A model generated the notes under the pieces. That model searched no databases. It was given only the letters and a program-made list of their open reading frames with translations, and was not told where the DNA came from. Below, piece by piece: positions 1 through 6,179 of a DNA stretch of 6,413 nucleotides; positions within the stretch are counted from its first letter, which is position 1, and each line of letters starts with the position of its first letter. The stretch is from Chloroflexi bacterium RBG_13_51_52 (GTDB taxonomy: Bacteria > Chloroflexota > Dehalococcoidia > Dehalococcoidales > RBG-16-60-22). The stretch covers positions 1-6,413 of the forward strand of contig MGMT01000051.1 in the NCBI GenBank assembly GCA_001796525.1, written 5' to 3'. The position numbers were made by a program, and so were the translations under genes.

Positions 1-353
1 TCTACATCACCCCTGCGCCCGTATTCCAGTGCTATGCCGGTGCCGGCATAAATAATGTCCATTTCCACATTGGCGTATTCCTCGAAAATCGGCTCCAGGT
101 AATACCATAGACCGGTATCATAAAGGCTGGTGGTGGTGGCTATTTTAAACCTTACCAGCGGGTCATGCAACGCTATCGTAGGTTCAGGTTCGGGTGTAGG
201 TGTTGGCGTTACTGTTACTGTCGGTCCATCTGCTGTCTGGGTTACCGTCACTGCCAGTTCGGTAGCACAGTTTGTCATTGTTGCTACCAGCCCTGCCAGC
301 ATTACCAGTGCCAGTGACACATTGAAAATTTTCCCCGTATTACGTTTTTTCAT
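1..353 (-). CDS. tupA: TupA-like tungstate/molybdate ABC transporter substrate-binding protein (N-terminal 117 residues, runs off the window)
   Basis: This is the extracytoplasmic binding component of an ABC importer for oxyanions, most likely tungstate. Reading leftward from the ATG at 353-351, residues 1-28 look like a secretion signal: KKR near the start, then a hydrophobic stretch SLALVMLAGLVA. Cys29 follows and could be a lipid anchor, but the preceding residues (MTN) are a poor lipobox. Residues about 30-63 form a Thr/Pro/Glu-rich tether (TVTVTPTPTPEPEP), typical of surface-anchored binding proteins. The mature domain begins near residue 68 with RFKIATTTSLYDTGL and continues to YAGTGIALEYGRRGDV. 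The TTTS and GTG-x-ALE-x-GRRGD elements are those I associate with TupA-family ligand binding. An AAAGAG ribosome-binding site lies 8 nt upstream. The C-terminal half, and presumably tupB/tupC, lie outside the window, so tungstate versus molybdate preference cannot be settled here. Confidence 0.82.
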   Translation of the reverse strand, partial: MKKRNTGKIFNVSLALVMLAGLVATMTNCATELAVTVTQTADGPTVTVTPTPTPEPEPTIALHDPLVRFKIATTTSLYDTGLWYYLEPIFEEYANVEMDIIYAGTGIALEYGRRGDV

Positions 354-388
354 GGATTATACTCTTTATTTTTACAAAAGCTTTCGAG

Positions 389-417
389 ATTATAGCATCA
401 ATTTGTTATAATATCAA
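389..417 (-). promoter_or_regulatory. Near-consensus extended -10 promoter for tupA
   Basis: On the minus strand the -35 is TTGATA (412-417), then exactly 17 bp, then TATAAT (389-394). TGC directly before the -10 supplies an extended -10 TGn element. This is close to an ideal housekeeping-sigma promoter. Transcription would start near 382, giving a leader of about 29 nt to the tupA ATG. A promoter this strong would be expected to need a repressor, and a dyad overlies its -35. The assignment rests on sequence match only. Confidence 0.75.
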
Positions 418-424
418 TATAACA
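404..424. promoter_or_regulatory. Palindromic candidate operator (ModE-box-like) over the tupA -35
   Basis: TGTTATA (404-410) and TATAACA (418-424) are perfect inverted repeats separated by 7 bp (ATATCAA). The -35 hexamer (412-417) lies inside the spacer, so a bound dimer would block the polymerase. The classical E. coli ModE operator has GTTATA-type and ATAAC-type half sites. The resemblance, together with the tungstate-transport gene downstream, suggests a ModE/TunR-like regulator site. The region is AT-rich, so chance remains possible. No regulator gene is present in the window. Confidence 0.45.
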
Positions 425-458
425 TATATATCATAATAAGTGAAATATTAATTTGTCT

Positions 459-487
459 TTGACGTGATGATAGCCCTATGTTAAAAT
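459..487 (+). promoter_or_regulatory. Candidate sigma-70-type promoter for the hbd-SDR-thiolase unit
   Basis: TTGACG (459-464), a 17-bp spacer and TAAAAT (482-487), with TGT directly before the -10, form a good extended -10 promoter reading rightward. The predicted start near 494 gives a leader of about 63 nt before the hbd ATG at 557. A second, weaker candidate is listed separately. This promoter is back to back with that of tupA, so one regulator could influence both directions. Confidence 0.55.
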
Positions 488-503
488 TCATACTGGATTT
501 TCG

Positions 504-531
504 TTGAATAACCCCCTAAAACCGGTATACT
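504..531 (+). promoter_or_regulatory. Alternative, weaker promoter upstream of hbd
   Basis: TTGAAT (504-509), a 16-bp spacer and TATACT (526-531) are a second possible promoter. It would start transcription near 538 and leave a short leader of about 19 nt. It matches consensus less well than the site at 459-487 and may be coincidental. Both could operate in tandem. Confidence 0.3.
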
Positions 532-556
532 GGCGAAGAAGAAAGTAGCTACCCTC

Positions 557-1408
557 ATGGAAATTAAAAGAGTCGGCGTGGTCGGCTGCGGACAGATGGG
601 CGGCGGTATCGTCCAGGTATGCGCTCAATCGGGATACGCGGTTCTAGTCTCCGAAATTAATGATAATCTTCTGAAGAAAGGGCTAGCTGCTATCGAGTCA
701 TCACTGGATAAAGGCGTTCAGAAAGAACGGATTACAAAGCGGGACAGGGATGCTGCTTTTGGCCGTATCAGAGGTACAACTAATATTAACGACTTTGCAG
801 ACTGCGACCTGATAATAGAAGCGGCTGTTGAGAATCTTGATTTAAAGAAGCAAATATTCAGCCAGATAGATAAGGTCTGCCAGAAAAACGCGATATTCGC
901 TACCAATACCTCCTGCCTTCCCGTATCGGAAATAGCATCGGTTACAACACGCAGGGATAGGGTGCTTGGAATGCACTTTTTCAATCCCGTGCCGGCAATG
1001 AAACTGCTGGAAATAATCAGAACTAAAGCTACCAGTGATGTTACCATTTCAACAGCCAGGAAATTCGGCGAGTCCCTCGGCAAAACTATTGTCATCATTC
1101 GGGACACGCCCGGTTTTATCGTCAATCGTCTCATGGTGCCGCAAATTCTCAATGCCATCCGCATGGTCGAAGCCGGCACGGCAACAAAAGAAGATATTGA
1201 TACCGGTATGACTCTCGGTCTCAACCAACCTATAGGTCCTCTGGCTTTAGCCGACCTTATCGGACTGGACACAGTCCTGGCGATAGCAAACGGCATCCAT
1301 GACATAATTAAAGAAAAGCAATACGTTCCACCACCACTCCTGAAAAATATGGTGGCAGACAGGCATCTTGGCCGAAAGACCGGCAGAGGGTTTTACGAAT
1401 ATAAGTAA
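557..1408 (+). CDS. hbd: (S)-3-hydroxyacyl-CoA / 3-hydroxybutyryl-CoA dehydrogenase (NAD-dependent)
   Basis: This cytoplasmic enzyme interconverts (S)-3-hydroxyacyl-CoA and 3-oxoacyl-CoA, as the third step of beta-oxidation or the reductive step after thiolase in butyrate-type synthesis. At 283 residues it is full length for the single-domain-pair Hbd family. The N-terminal Rossmann fold shows GCGQMGGG (residues 10-17), with Glu33 at the end of the second strand favouring NAD(H). Catalytic positions are all present: Ser119 (ATNTS), His140 and Glu152 in the GMHFFNPVPAMKLLEII signature, and Asn190 in PGFIVNR. These match the human SCHAD Ser/His/Glu/Asn set at a constant offset of 18. The C-terminal dimer domain ends with GRKTGRGFYEYK. 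The ribosome-binding site is weak (AAGAAGAAAG, 11 nt upstream). The next gene starts 12 nt downstream, so they are probably co-transcribed. Chain-length preference cannot be read from sequence. Confidence 0.95.
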   Translation: MEIKRVGVVGCGQMGGGIVQVCAQSGYAVLVSEINDNLLKKGLAAIESSLDKGVQKERITKRDRDAAFGRIRGTTNINDFADCDLIIEAAVENLDLKKQIFSQIDKVCQKNAIFATNTSCLPVSEIASVTTRRDRVLGMHFFNPVPAMKLLEIIRTKATSDVTISTARKFGESLGKTIVIIRDTPGFIVNRLMVPQILNAIRMVEAGTATKEDIDTGMTLGLNQPIGPLALADLIGLDTVLAIANGIHDIIKEKQYVPPPLLKNMVADRHLGRKTGRGFYEYK

Positions 1409-1420
1409 GGGAGAGCAGCG

Positions 1421-2179
1421 ATGAGTATTAAAGATAAGGTTGCCCTGGTTACGGGTGGCTCGGGGGGGCTAGGCAGTATACATTGTCTATCTCTGGCTTC
1501 AGCCGGCTTTAAAGTAGCTGTAGCTGCACACACCCATCTGGAGAAAGCAAAATCCGTGGCTGATAAAATCAAGGCTATGGGCAAACAGGCTATGGCCTTC
1601 AGTATGGATGTGGCAAACCCCGATGAGGTAGAATCAAACGTCGAAAATGTGGAAAAAACCCTCGGGCCGGTAGATGTGCTCGTTAATAACGCCGCCACCG
1701 GCATCGTCCGCGCCGCCACTATCGTTAAAACGAAAATACAGGACTGGTCCAAGGACATAGGCGTCAACCTGACAGGCCCTTTTAATACTATCAAGCGCTG
1801 CCTGCCGGGTATGCTAGAGCGCGGCTGGGGACGTATCATCAACATCTCTTCGATTGCCGGTACGATGGGCGGAGCGGGACAGTGCAGCTATGCTACTACC
1901 AAGGCAGGGCTCATCGGACTCACCAAGACCGTTGCTCTGGAAGGAGCGCGTAAAGGCGTAACATGTAATGCTCTTGTTCTAGGCGTTGTCGACGGCGGGG
2001 CATTCCATATCGTTACGCCGGAGTTTCAGAACCGCATTATCCAGAGCACAGCGATACGCCGCGCGGGTACTCCCCAGGAAATCAGTAACGTGGTCGTTTT
2101 CCTGGCTTCCGAGGAATCCAGCTACATTACCGGTGAAGCCATCGAGATTAGCGGCGGCGCCGGCCTTTTCATTTTCTAG
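1421..2179 (+). CDS. FabG-like short-chain dehydrogenase/reductase
   Basis: A classical SDR of 252 residues, the normal FabG/PhaB length, probably a cytoplasmic 3-oxoacyl (CoA or ACP) reductase. The cofactor motif TGGSGGLG is at residues 11-18 and NNAA at 89-92 (usually NNAG). The catalytic tetrad is intact: Asn116 (VNLTG), Ser144, Tyr157 and Lys161 in YATTK. Spacing is identical to E. coli FabG with a constant offset of 6. No Asp ends the second strand (VAVAAH, residues 32-37), so NADP(H) is possible, but the usual FabG Arg is not evident either. The conserved PG after the active site is LG here (residues 187-188). A good AAGGGAG site lies 7 nt upstream of the ATG. Placement between hbd and thiolase points to acyl-CoA metabolism. 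Acetoacetyl-CoA reductase is one option, and a dehydrogenase of a cyclic or branched hydroxyacyl-CoA (BadH-like) is another. The exact substrate is unknown. Confidence 0.9.
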   Translation: MSIKDKVALVTGGSGGLGSIHCLSLASAGFKVAVAAHTHLEKAKSVADKIKAMGKQAMAFSMDVANPDEVESNVENVEKTLGPVDVLVNNAATGIVRAATIVKTKIQDWSKDIGVNLTGPFNTIKRCLPGMLERGWGRIINISSIAGTMGGAGQCSYATTKAGLIGLTKTVALEGARKGVTCNALVLGVVDGGAFHIVTPEFQNRIIQSTAIRRAGTPQEISNVVVFLASEESSYITGEAIEISGGAGLFIF

Positions 2180-2236
2180 AAACAAAAATTCCGTTTAATG
2201 TAAAAGGCACCCCGATAACCGAAATATAACAAAAAA

Positions 2237-2242
2237 AAGGAG
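2237..2242 (+). promoter_or_regulatory. Strong ribosome-binding site of the thiolase gene
   Basis: AAGGAG after a run of A residues lies 6 nt before the ATG at 2249. It fixes the thiolase start and suggests efficient translation. The 69-bp gap after the SDR gene shows no convincing terminator or promoter, so read-through from hbd and the SDR gene is likely. Confidence 0.8.
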
Positions 2243-2248
2243 AAACTC

Positions 2249-3520
2249 ATGAGCGAAGCGGTAATTGTCAGCGGCGTTAGGACTGCCATAGGTAACTTCG
2301 GAGGAGCATTACAGGATATAACGGCAGTCAAGCTGGGCAGTATTGTAATCCAGGGTGCCCTGAAAAAAGCCGGACTCAAACCGAAGGGAGACACCAGTTT
2401 CGCGCCAGAAGCGCTTAAAAACGAGGGTCAAATAGAGCTGGAGAAGAAATATTACACCTGGGACAATTCTTTACAGGGAGTGCAGGTAGACGAGGTTATC
2501 ATGGGGAATGTCATCCAGGCCGGTCAAGGGCAAAACCCCGCTCGCCAGGCGGCTATTTATGCCGGCGTCCCCAAGGAAGTCAACGCCTTCACGGTCAATA
2601 AAATCTGTGCCTCCGGCATGAAATCGGTCGCTTTAGCCGCCCAGTCCATTAAGGCCGGCGACGCCGAGGTTGTTGTCGCCGGAGGGATAGAAAATATGAG
2701 CGCCGCTCCTTATTATCTGCCCAAAGCCAGATGGGGAGCCCGGATGTTCAACGCCGATATAGTTGACGGCATGGTGCACGATGGACTATGGGAAATTTTT
2801 TACAACTATCACATGGGCGTAACTTCGGAAAACATCGCCACAAAATACGGCATCACCAGGAAAGAACAGGACGAGTTCGCTTTAGAAAGCAACAACCGCG
2901 CTTTAGCAGCTACCAAGAACGGAATTTTCAAGGACGAGATAGTCCCCGTTGAAATAAAGGTCAAGCGGGAGACAAAAATGTTTGATATAGACGAGCATCC
3001 CAGAGAGACTTCCATGGAACTCCTGGGTAAATTACCAACTGTTTTTAAAGCTGACGGCGGTGTTACTGCCGGCAATGCTTCGGCCATCACCGATGCCGGC
3101 GCAGCTTTAGTTGTGATGTCTGACAAGAAAGCGAAAGAATTAGGCGTTAAACCTATTGTTTCCGTCCGCGCCTATGCCACCGGCGGTGTCGACCCCGCAT
3201 ATATGGGACTCGGCGTTATCCCCGCCACCCAAAAAGCCCTCAAAATAGCCGGGCTTACTTTGAAGGACATCGATTACATCGAGCTAAACGAAGCCTTTGC
3301 TTCACAGTCTATCGGCTGTATCCGCGAGTTAAACATCGATATGAGCAAGACTAACCTTCACGGAGGAGGTATATCACTCGGACATCCCATCGGCTGCACC
3401 GGCGCCAGGATTATCGTCACGCTTATGAACGAAATGAAACGGCGAAACCTCCAGCTAGGTCTGGCGACCCTTTGTATCGGTGGTGGCCAGGGCATGGCTA
3501 TTATCATCGAGAGGAAATAG
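2249..3520 (+). CDS. Acetyl-CoA acetyltransferase / 3-ketoacyl-CoA thiolase with an N-terminal insertion
   Basis: The enzyme cleaves 3-ketoacyl-CoA with CoA, or in reverse condenses two acetyl-CoA to acetoacetyl-CoA. All thiolase catalytic elements are present: nucleophile Cys120 in NKICASGMKS, Asn347 in ELNEAFA, His379 in SLGHPIGCTGAR, and Cys409 in LCIGGGQG. Against the Zoogloea biosynthetic thiolase (Cys89, Asn316, His348, Cys378) every one is shifted by exactly 31. One insertion before Cys120 therefore accounts for the length of 423 against about 392. It lies roughly at residues 44-77, between AGLKP and QVDEVIMGNV, and is charged and aromatic (EKKYYTWDNS). The gene has a strong ribosome-binding site and is followed by an intrinsic terminator, making it the last gene of its unit. 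It pairs naturally with hbd upstream. Whether it degrades or synthesises, and the chain length, remain open. Confidence 0.95.
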   Translation: MSEAVIVSGVRTAIGNFGGALQDITAVKLGSIVIQGALKKAGLKPKGDTSFAPEALKNEGQIELEKKYYTWDNSLQGVQVDEVIMGNVIQAGQGQNPARQAAIYAGVPKEVNAFTVNKICASGMKSVALAAQSIKAGDAEVVVAGGIENMSAAPYYLPKARWGARMFNADIVDGMVHDGLWEIFYNYHMGVTSENIATKYGITRKEQDEFALESNNRALAATKNGIFKDEIVPVEIKVKRETKMFDIDEHPRETSMELLGKLPTVFKADGGVTAGNASAITDAGAALVVMSDKKAKELGVKPIVSVRAYATGGVDPAYMGLGVIPATQKALKIAGLTLKDIDYIELNEAFASQSIGCIRELNIDMSKTNLHGGGISLGHPIGCTGARIIVTLMNEMKRRNLQLGLATLCIGGGQGMAIIIERK

Positions 3521-3556
3521 ACTTAGACAATCATTCCTTACAGATGAACATAATAA

Positions 3557-3592
3557 AGGGGCATGTCGTACAACGATATGCCCCTCCTTTTT
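3557..3592 (+). terminator. Rho-independent terminator after the thiolase gene
   Basis: A 13-bp stem (AGGGGCATGTCGT at 3557-3569 with ACGATATGCCCCT at 3573-3585) contains a single G-U wobble and closes on a 3-nt ACA loop. CC and then TTTTT (3588-3592) follow. It lies 36 nt after the thiolase stop and ends the hbd-SDR-thiolase transcript, separating it from the corA unit. Confidence 0.92.
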
Positions 3593-3664
3593 CTAGTCTT
3601 TCTCTATCTTTATTCAACAAAGAAATAAATTTATATAAAAACATATCCCTCTTTATACCTTTTA

Positions 3665-3673
3665 TGTTAAAAT
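3665..3673 (+). promoter_or_regulatory. Candidate extended -10 promoter element for corA
   Basis: TGT followed by TAAAAT (3668-3673) is an extended -10 element in an AT-rich stretch after the terminator. No convincing -35 is seen at the expected distance. A start near 3680 would give a leader of about 26 nt, containing the AGAGG ribosome-binding site (3693-3697). The same 11-mer TATGTTAAAAT occurs in the hbd promoter at 477-487. Confidence 0.35.
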
Positions 3674-3705
3674 ATCTAAATAACTGGGCTCAAGAGGTTA
3701 GGTCG

Positions 3706-4704
3706 ATGGCAAAAATCACGGGATGGAATAGAGGAATCAGCAAGAAAAAAGGAATTCCTGAAAAATCTATGGTTGAAGAACCCCTAAATATCGAGACGAT
3801 TACCTGGGGTGATTTAACCTGGGTCAACATAGAATTAGCGACCGAACGGGAAACCGAATGGCTGGCTGATACCTACCATTTCCACCAGCTGGCTTTAGAC
3901 GACTGTATTAGTCGCAAGCAGATTCCCAAGATTGATACCTTTCCCGGTTACCTCTTCTTCGTTTTCCACTACCCGATATTTGATAAAGAGACCCGCATCA
4001 GCAGCAAGCGACAATGGTCAGCATTTATCGGTGATAACTACCTCGTTTCCGTTCATACGGGCGAACTGAAAACACTTGTCGCTCTCTTCCGCGATTGCAT
4101 GGCTAATGAGGACGCACGTAAAGAATACATGAGTTCCGGCTCCGGCTTTTTACTCTATCGTATCCTCGACAGGGCGATAGACTCCTATTTTCCCGTCCTT
4201 GATAAAATCCTTAGCCTGATGGAAGACGTGGAAGACGCCGTATTTGACGAAGATATCGAGGCGGCAAAAGAGTTGAGCATACTGCGCCGCGATATCATCA
4301 CCCAACGAGCTGTTATGTTCCCTACCCGTGATATTTTTAAAGAAATGGAGAACAAACTCAAACGCTTTAGCAAAACGGACGTTACCGCTTACTATAGCGA
4401 CCTCATGGACCACACGAACAAAATTTGCGGTACCCTGGATGAATGCAGAGAAATAATCGAGGTATACAAAGACACCGATTATACTCTGGCGACTAATCGT
4501 CTTAACCGGGTAATGCGTATTCTTACCATCTTTTCCTCCATTGTCCTGCCGTTCTTGATAATCTCCAGTATTTTCGGGATGAATGTGGTTTTACCAGGCG
4601 GTTTGGAAAAAGGCGATATCCAACCTTTCCTCATATTGCTGCTCGTAATGCTTGTTATAGCCGGTGGAATGCTTTTCTTCTTCCGCCGACGCCGCTGGAT
4701 TTAA
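3706..4704 (+). CDS. corA: CorA-family divalent metal ion (Mg2+/Co2+) transporter
   Basis: This is a homopentameric inner-membrane channel for Mg2+ or related divalent cations. I choose the ATG at 3706 because AGAGG lies 8 nt upstream and orthologues begin near here. The frame is open further upstream, but that part overlaps the terminator, and the alternative ATG at 3664 overlaps the likely -10. The 332-residue product fits the family. Residues 1-265 are the cytoplasmic funnel, with a long charged helical region (about 160-265) expected for the stalk helix. TM1 spans about 272-290, directly followed by the diagnostic GMN at 291-293. TM2 spans about 307-326 and ends in a basic RRRR tail. The motif reads FGMNV rather than the common YGMNF, with loop LPGGLEKGD, so the exact metal preference is uncertain. 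The next gene starts 1 nt after the stop. Confidence 0.93.
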   Translation: MAKITGWNRGISKKKGIPEKSMVEEPLNIETITWGDLTWVNIELATERETEWLADTYHFHQLALDDCISRKQIPKIDTFPGYLFFVFHYPIFDKETRISSKRQWSAFIGDNYLVSVHTGELKTLVALFRDCMANEDARKEYMSSGSGFLLYRILDRAIDSYFPVLDKILSLMEDVEDAVFDEDIEAAKELSILRRDIITQRAVMFPTRDIFKEMENKLKRFSKTDVTAYYSDLMDHTNKICGTLDECREIIEVYKDTDYTLATNRLNRVMRILTIFSSIVLPFLIISSIFGMNVVLPGGLEKGDIQPFLILLLVMLVIAGGMLFFFRRRRWI

Positions 4705-4705
4705 A

Positions 4706-5383
4706 ATGAAAATATCACACCGCATGGTGATAATTATTGCCGTATTTATCACCTGCCTTATTACTGCAAATATAACTGCAGTGAAAGTTATCAGTCTTGG
4801 TCCATTTACCCTACCAGCGGCAATTTTTGTTTTCCCGATAAGCTATATTTTCGGCGATGTGTTAACCGAGGTTTACGGCTTTCGCGTCGCCAGGCGGGTT
4901 ATCTGGCTTGGCTTTGCCTGCAACCTGATTTTCGTTTTCTTTGCCTGGATAGGACAAATTCTGCCTTCGGCTTCTTTCTGGGGAGAACAGCAAGCGTATG
5001 AAAGTATCCTGGGCTATACGCCGCGCCTGCTGGTTGCCTCCCTAGGGGGTTATCTCGTTGGCGAATTCGTCAACTCCATTATCCTGGCAAGGATGAAAAT
5101 CTTGACACGGGGGCGCTGGTTGTGGAGTCGGACTATCGGCTCGACTATTCTTGGAGAAGGAGTTGATACCGCAATATTTATTACCGCGGCTTTCATCGGT
5201 ACAGCTTCCTCCGTGCCCACGATGATTCTGAATCACTGGGTAGCCAAGGTGGCTATTGAAATCATTTTTACCCCGGCTACCTATGCCATCGTCAATTGGC
5301 TGAAACGTAAAGAGGGCGTTGATACTTTTGATTACCAGACAAGATACAATCCTTTTACCATAATGGAAAGAGAGAAGGCATAA
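4706..5383 (+). CDS. yhhQ: YhhQ-family (DUF165) queuosine precursor transporter
   Basis: A 225-residue integral membrane protein with about six hydrophobic segments, matching the YhhQ/VUT family (E. coli YhhQ, about 221 residues). Members import queuosine precursors such as preQ0/preQ1 or queuine for tRNA wobble-base modification. The recognisable stretch runs from ANITAVKVI (residues 21-29) through FPISYIFGD to the family hallmark DVLTEVYG (51-58). Later GEGVDTAIF (150-158) and NHWVAKVAIE (176-185) also fit. The ATG at 4706 is 1 nt after the corA stop (TAAaATG), implying translational coupling. An upstream in-frame ATG at 4664 would lie inside corA and add 14 non-hydrophobic residues, so it is unlikely. 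The stop overlaps the next start by 1 nt (TAATG). The family is clear, but the substrate is inferred from the family. Confidence 0.88.
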   Translation: MKISHRMVIIIAVFITCLITANITAVKVISLGPFTLPAAIFVFPISYIFGDVLTEVYGFRVARRVIWLGFACNLIFVFFAWIGQILPSASFWGEQQAYESILGYTPRLLVASLGGYLVGEFVNSIILARMKILTRGRWLWSRTIGSTILGEGVDTAIFITAAFIGTASSVPTMILNHWVAKVAIEIIFTPATYAIVNWLKRKEGVDTFDYQTRYNPFTIMEREKA

Positions 5384-6153
5384 TGGAAATACGCATTCTT
5401 GGCGCGCACAACATCGAGACGAATAATACCGGCTACGCTTGTATTTTAATCGATGACGTCCTGGCGGTAGATGCCGGGTCGCTGACAGCTAATCTATCTA
5501 TTACGGAACAGCAAAACCTCAAAGCCATTCTACTAACCCATCAGCACTACGACCATGTCAGGGATATTCCAGCCATAGGCATGAATTTCTACCTCCTTGA
5601 GAAAGCAATAGAGTTATATTCCACACGTACTGTTTATGAAGCGCTCTCGGTTTATCTTCTTAATGATTCACTCTACCCCAATTTTTTGGAAAAACCCCAG
5701 GAAAAACCGTCGATACACTTCAATATTATCGAACCCGGCCGGACATCTATAATTGCCGGATATGAAGTATTGCCGGTATCGGTAAATCATGCCGTACCTA
5801 CTACTGGATATCAGATCACCTCAACTAACCGCAAGAAAATATTTATTAGCTCCGATACGGGAAAGGGCCTTGATGATTGCTGGAAAGAAGTATCACCCGA
5901 AATTCTCTTTATCGAAGTTACCTTGCTTAATAAAAAGGAGTCCTTCGCACTAGAGTCCGGACATCTCACTCCGGCACTGCTACAGCAGGAACTGATATCC
6001 TTCCGCGAAATAAAGGGTTATCTGCCGAGTGTTGTCCTGACGCACATGAACCCCCTCATCGAAAAAGATATCAAAGCTGAAATCAGCAAGGTGGAAAAAG
6101 CATTAAATATTAAAATAGAGTTCGGCTACGAGGGCATGCGGATAAATATCTAG
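5383..6153 (+). CDS. Metallo-beta-lactamase-fold hydrolase resembling class II cyclic-nucleotide phosphodiesterases
   Basis: A 256-residue cytoplasmic metallohydrolase without a signal peptide. Metal ligands are visible in order: HQHYDH (His53, His55, Asp57, His58), His136 in VNHAVPT, Asp158 in ISSDTG, and a late His at 194 or 221. This layout supports a two-metal active site. The C-terminal part, with FIEVTLLNKKE (176-186), SGHLTP (192-197) and LTHMNP (219-224), resembles the class II 3',5'-cAMP phosphodiesterase family (PDE1/CpdP type, COG5212) more than beta-lactamases or glyoxalase II. A tRNase Z-like activity cannot be excluded. The start overlaps the yhhQ stop by 1 nt, and GAGAAGG (5372-5378) just upstream serves as ribosome-binding site. 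The fold is sure; the substrate is not known. Confidence 0.88.
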   Translation: MEIRILGAHNIETNNTGYACILIDDVLAVDAGSLTANLSITEQQNLKAILLTHQHYDHVRDIPAIGMNFYLLEKAIELYSTRTVYEALSVYLLNDSLYPNFLEKPQEKPSIHFNIIEPGRTSIIAGYEVLPVSVNHAVPTTGYQITSTNRKKIFISSDTGKGLDDCWKEVSPEILFIEVTLLNKKESFALESGHLTPALLQQELISFREIKGYLPSVVLTHMNPLIEKDIKAEISKVEKALNIKIEFGYEGMRINI

Positions 6154-6179
6154 CGGGGGGAAATAAGCCGATTAGCGAA

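Noticed and set aside
130..411. A 93-residue plus-strand open frame, Val/Thr/Gly-rich
   Set aside because: It lies antisense to the TupA coding region and its composition mirrors the Thr/Pro linker read backwards. It has no recognisable domain.
520..534. Imperfect palindrome CCGGTA/TACTGG in the hbd leader as a possible operator
   Set aside because: The arms are only 6 bp with one mismatch and overlap a weak -10 candidate. This is not enough to claim an operator.
718..1305. A 195-residue minus-strand open frame
   Set aside because: It is fully antisense to hbd, whose motifs are unambiguous, and it has low-complexity basic/serine composition without a domain.
1393..1845. A 150-residue minus-strand open frame
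   Set aside because: It is antisense to the SDR gene and has no recognisable motif or ribosome-binding site of note.
2180..2248. Possible separate promoter or terminator between the SDR and thiolase genes
   Set aside because: I see no stem followed by a T-run and no convincing -35/-10 pair. Only the ribosome-binding site is supported.
3472..3705. A longer N-terminal extension of CorA (upstream in-frame ATG)
   Set aside because: It would overlap the thiolase 3' end and run through the intrinsic terminator. The well-placed AGAGG before the ATG at 3706 and the family length favour the shorter protein.
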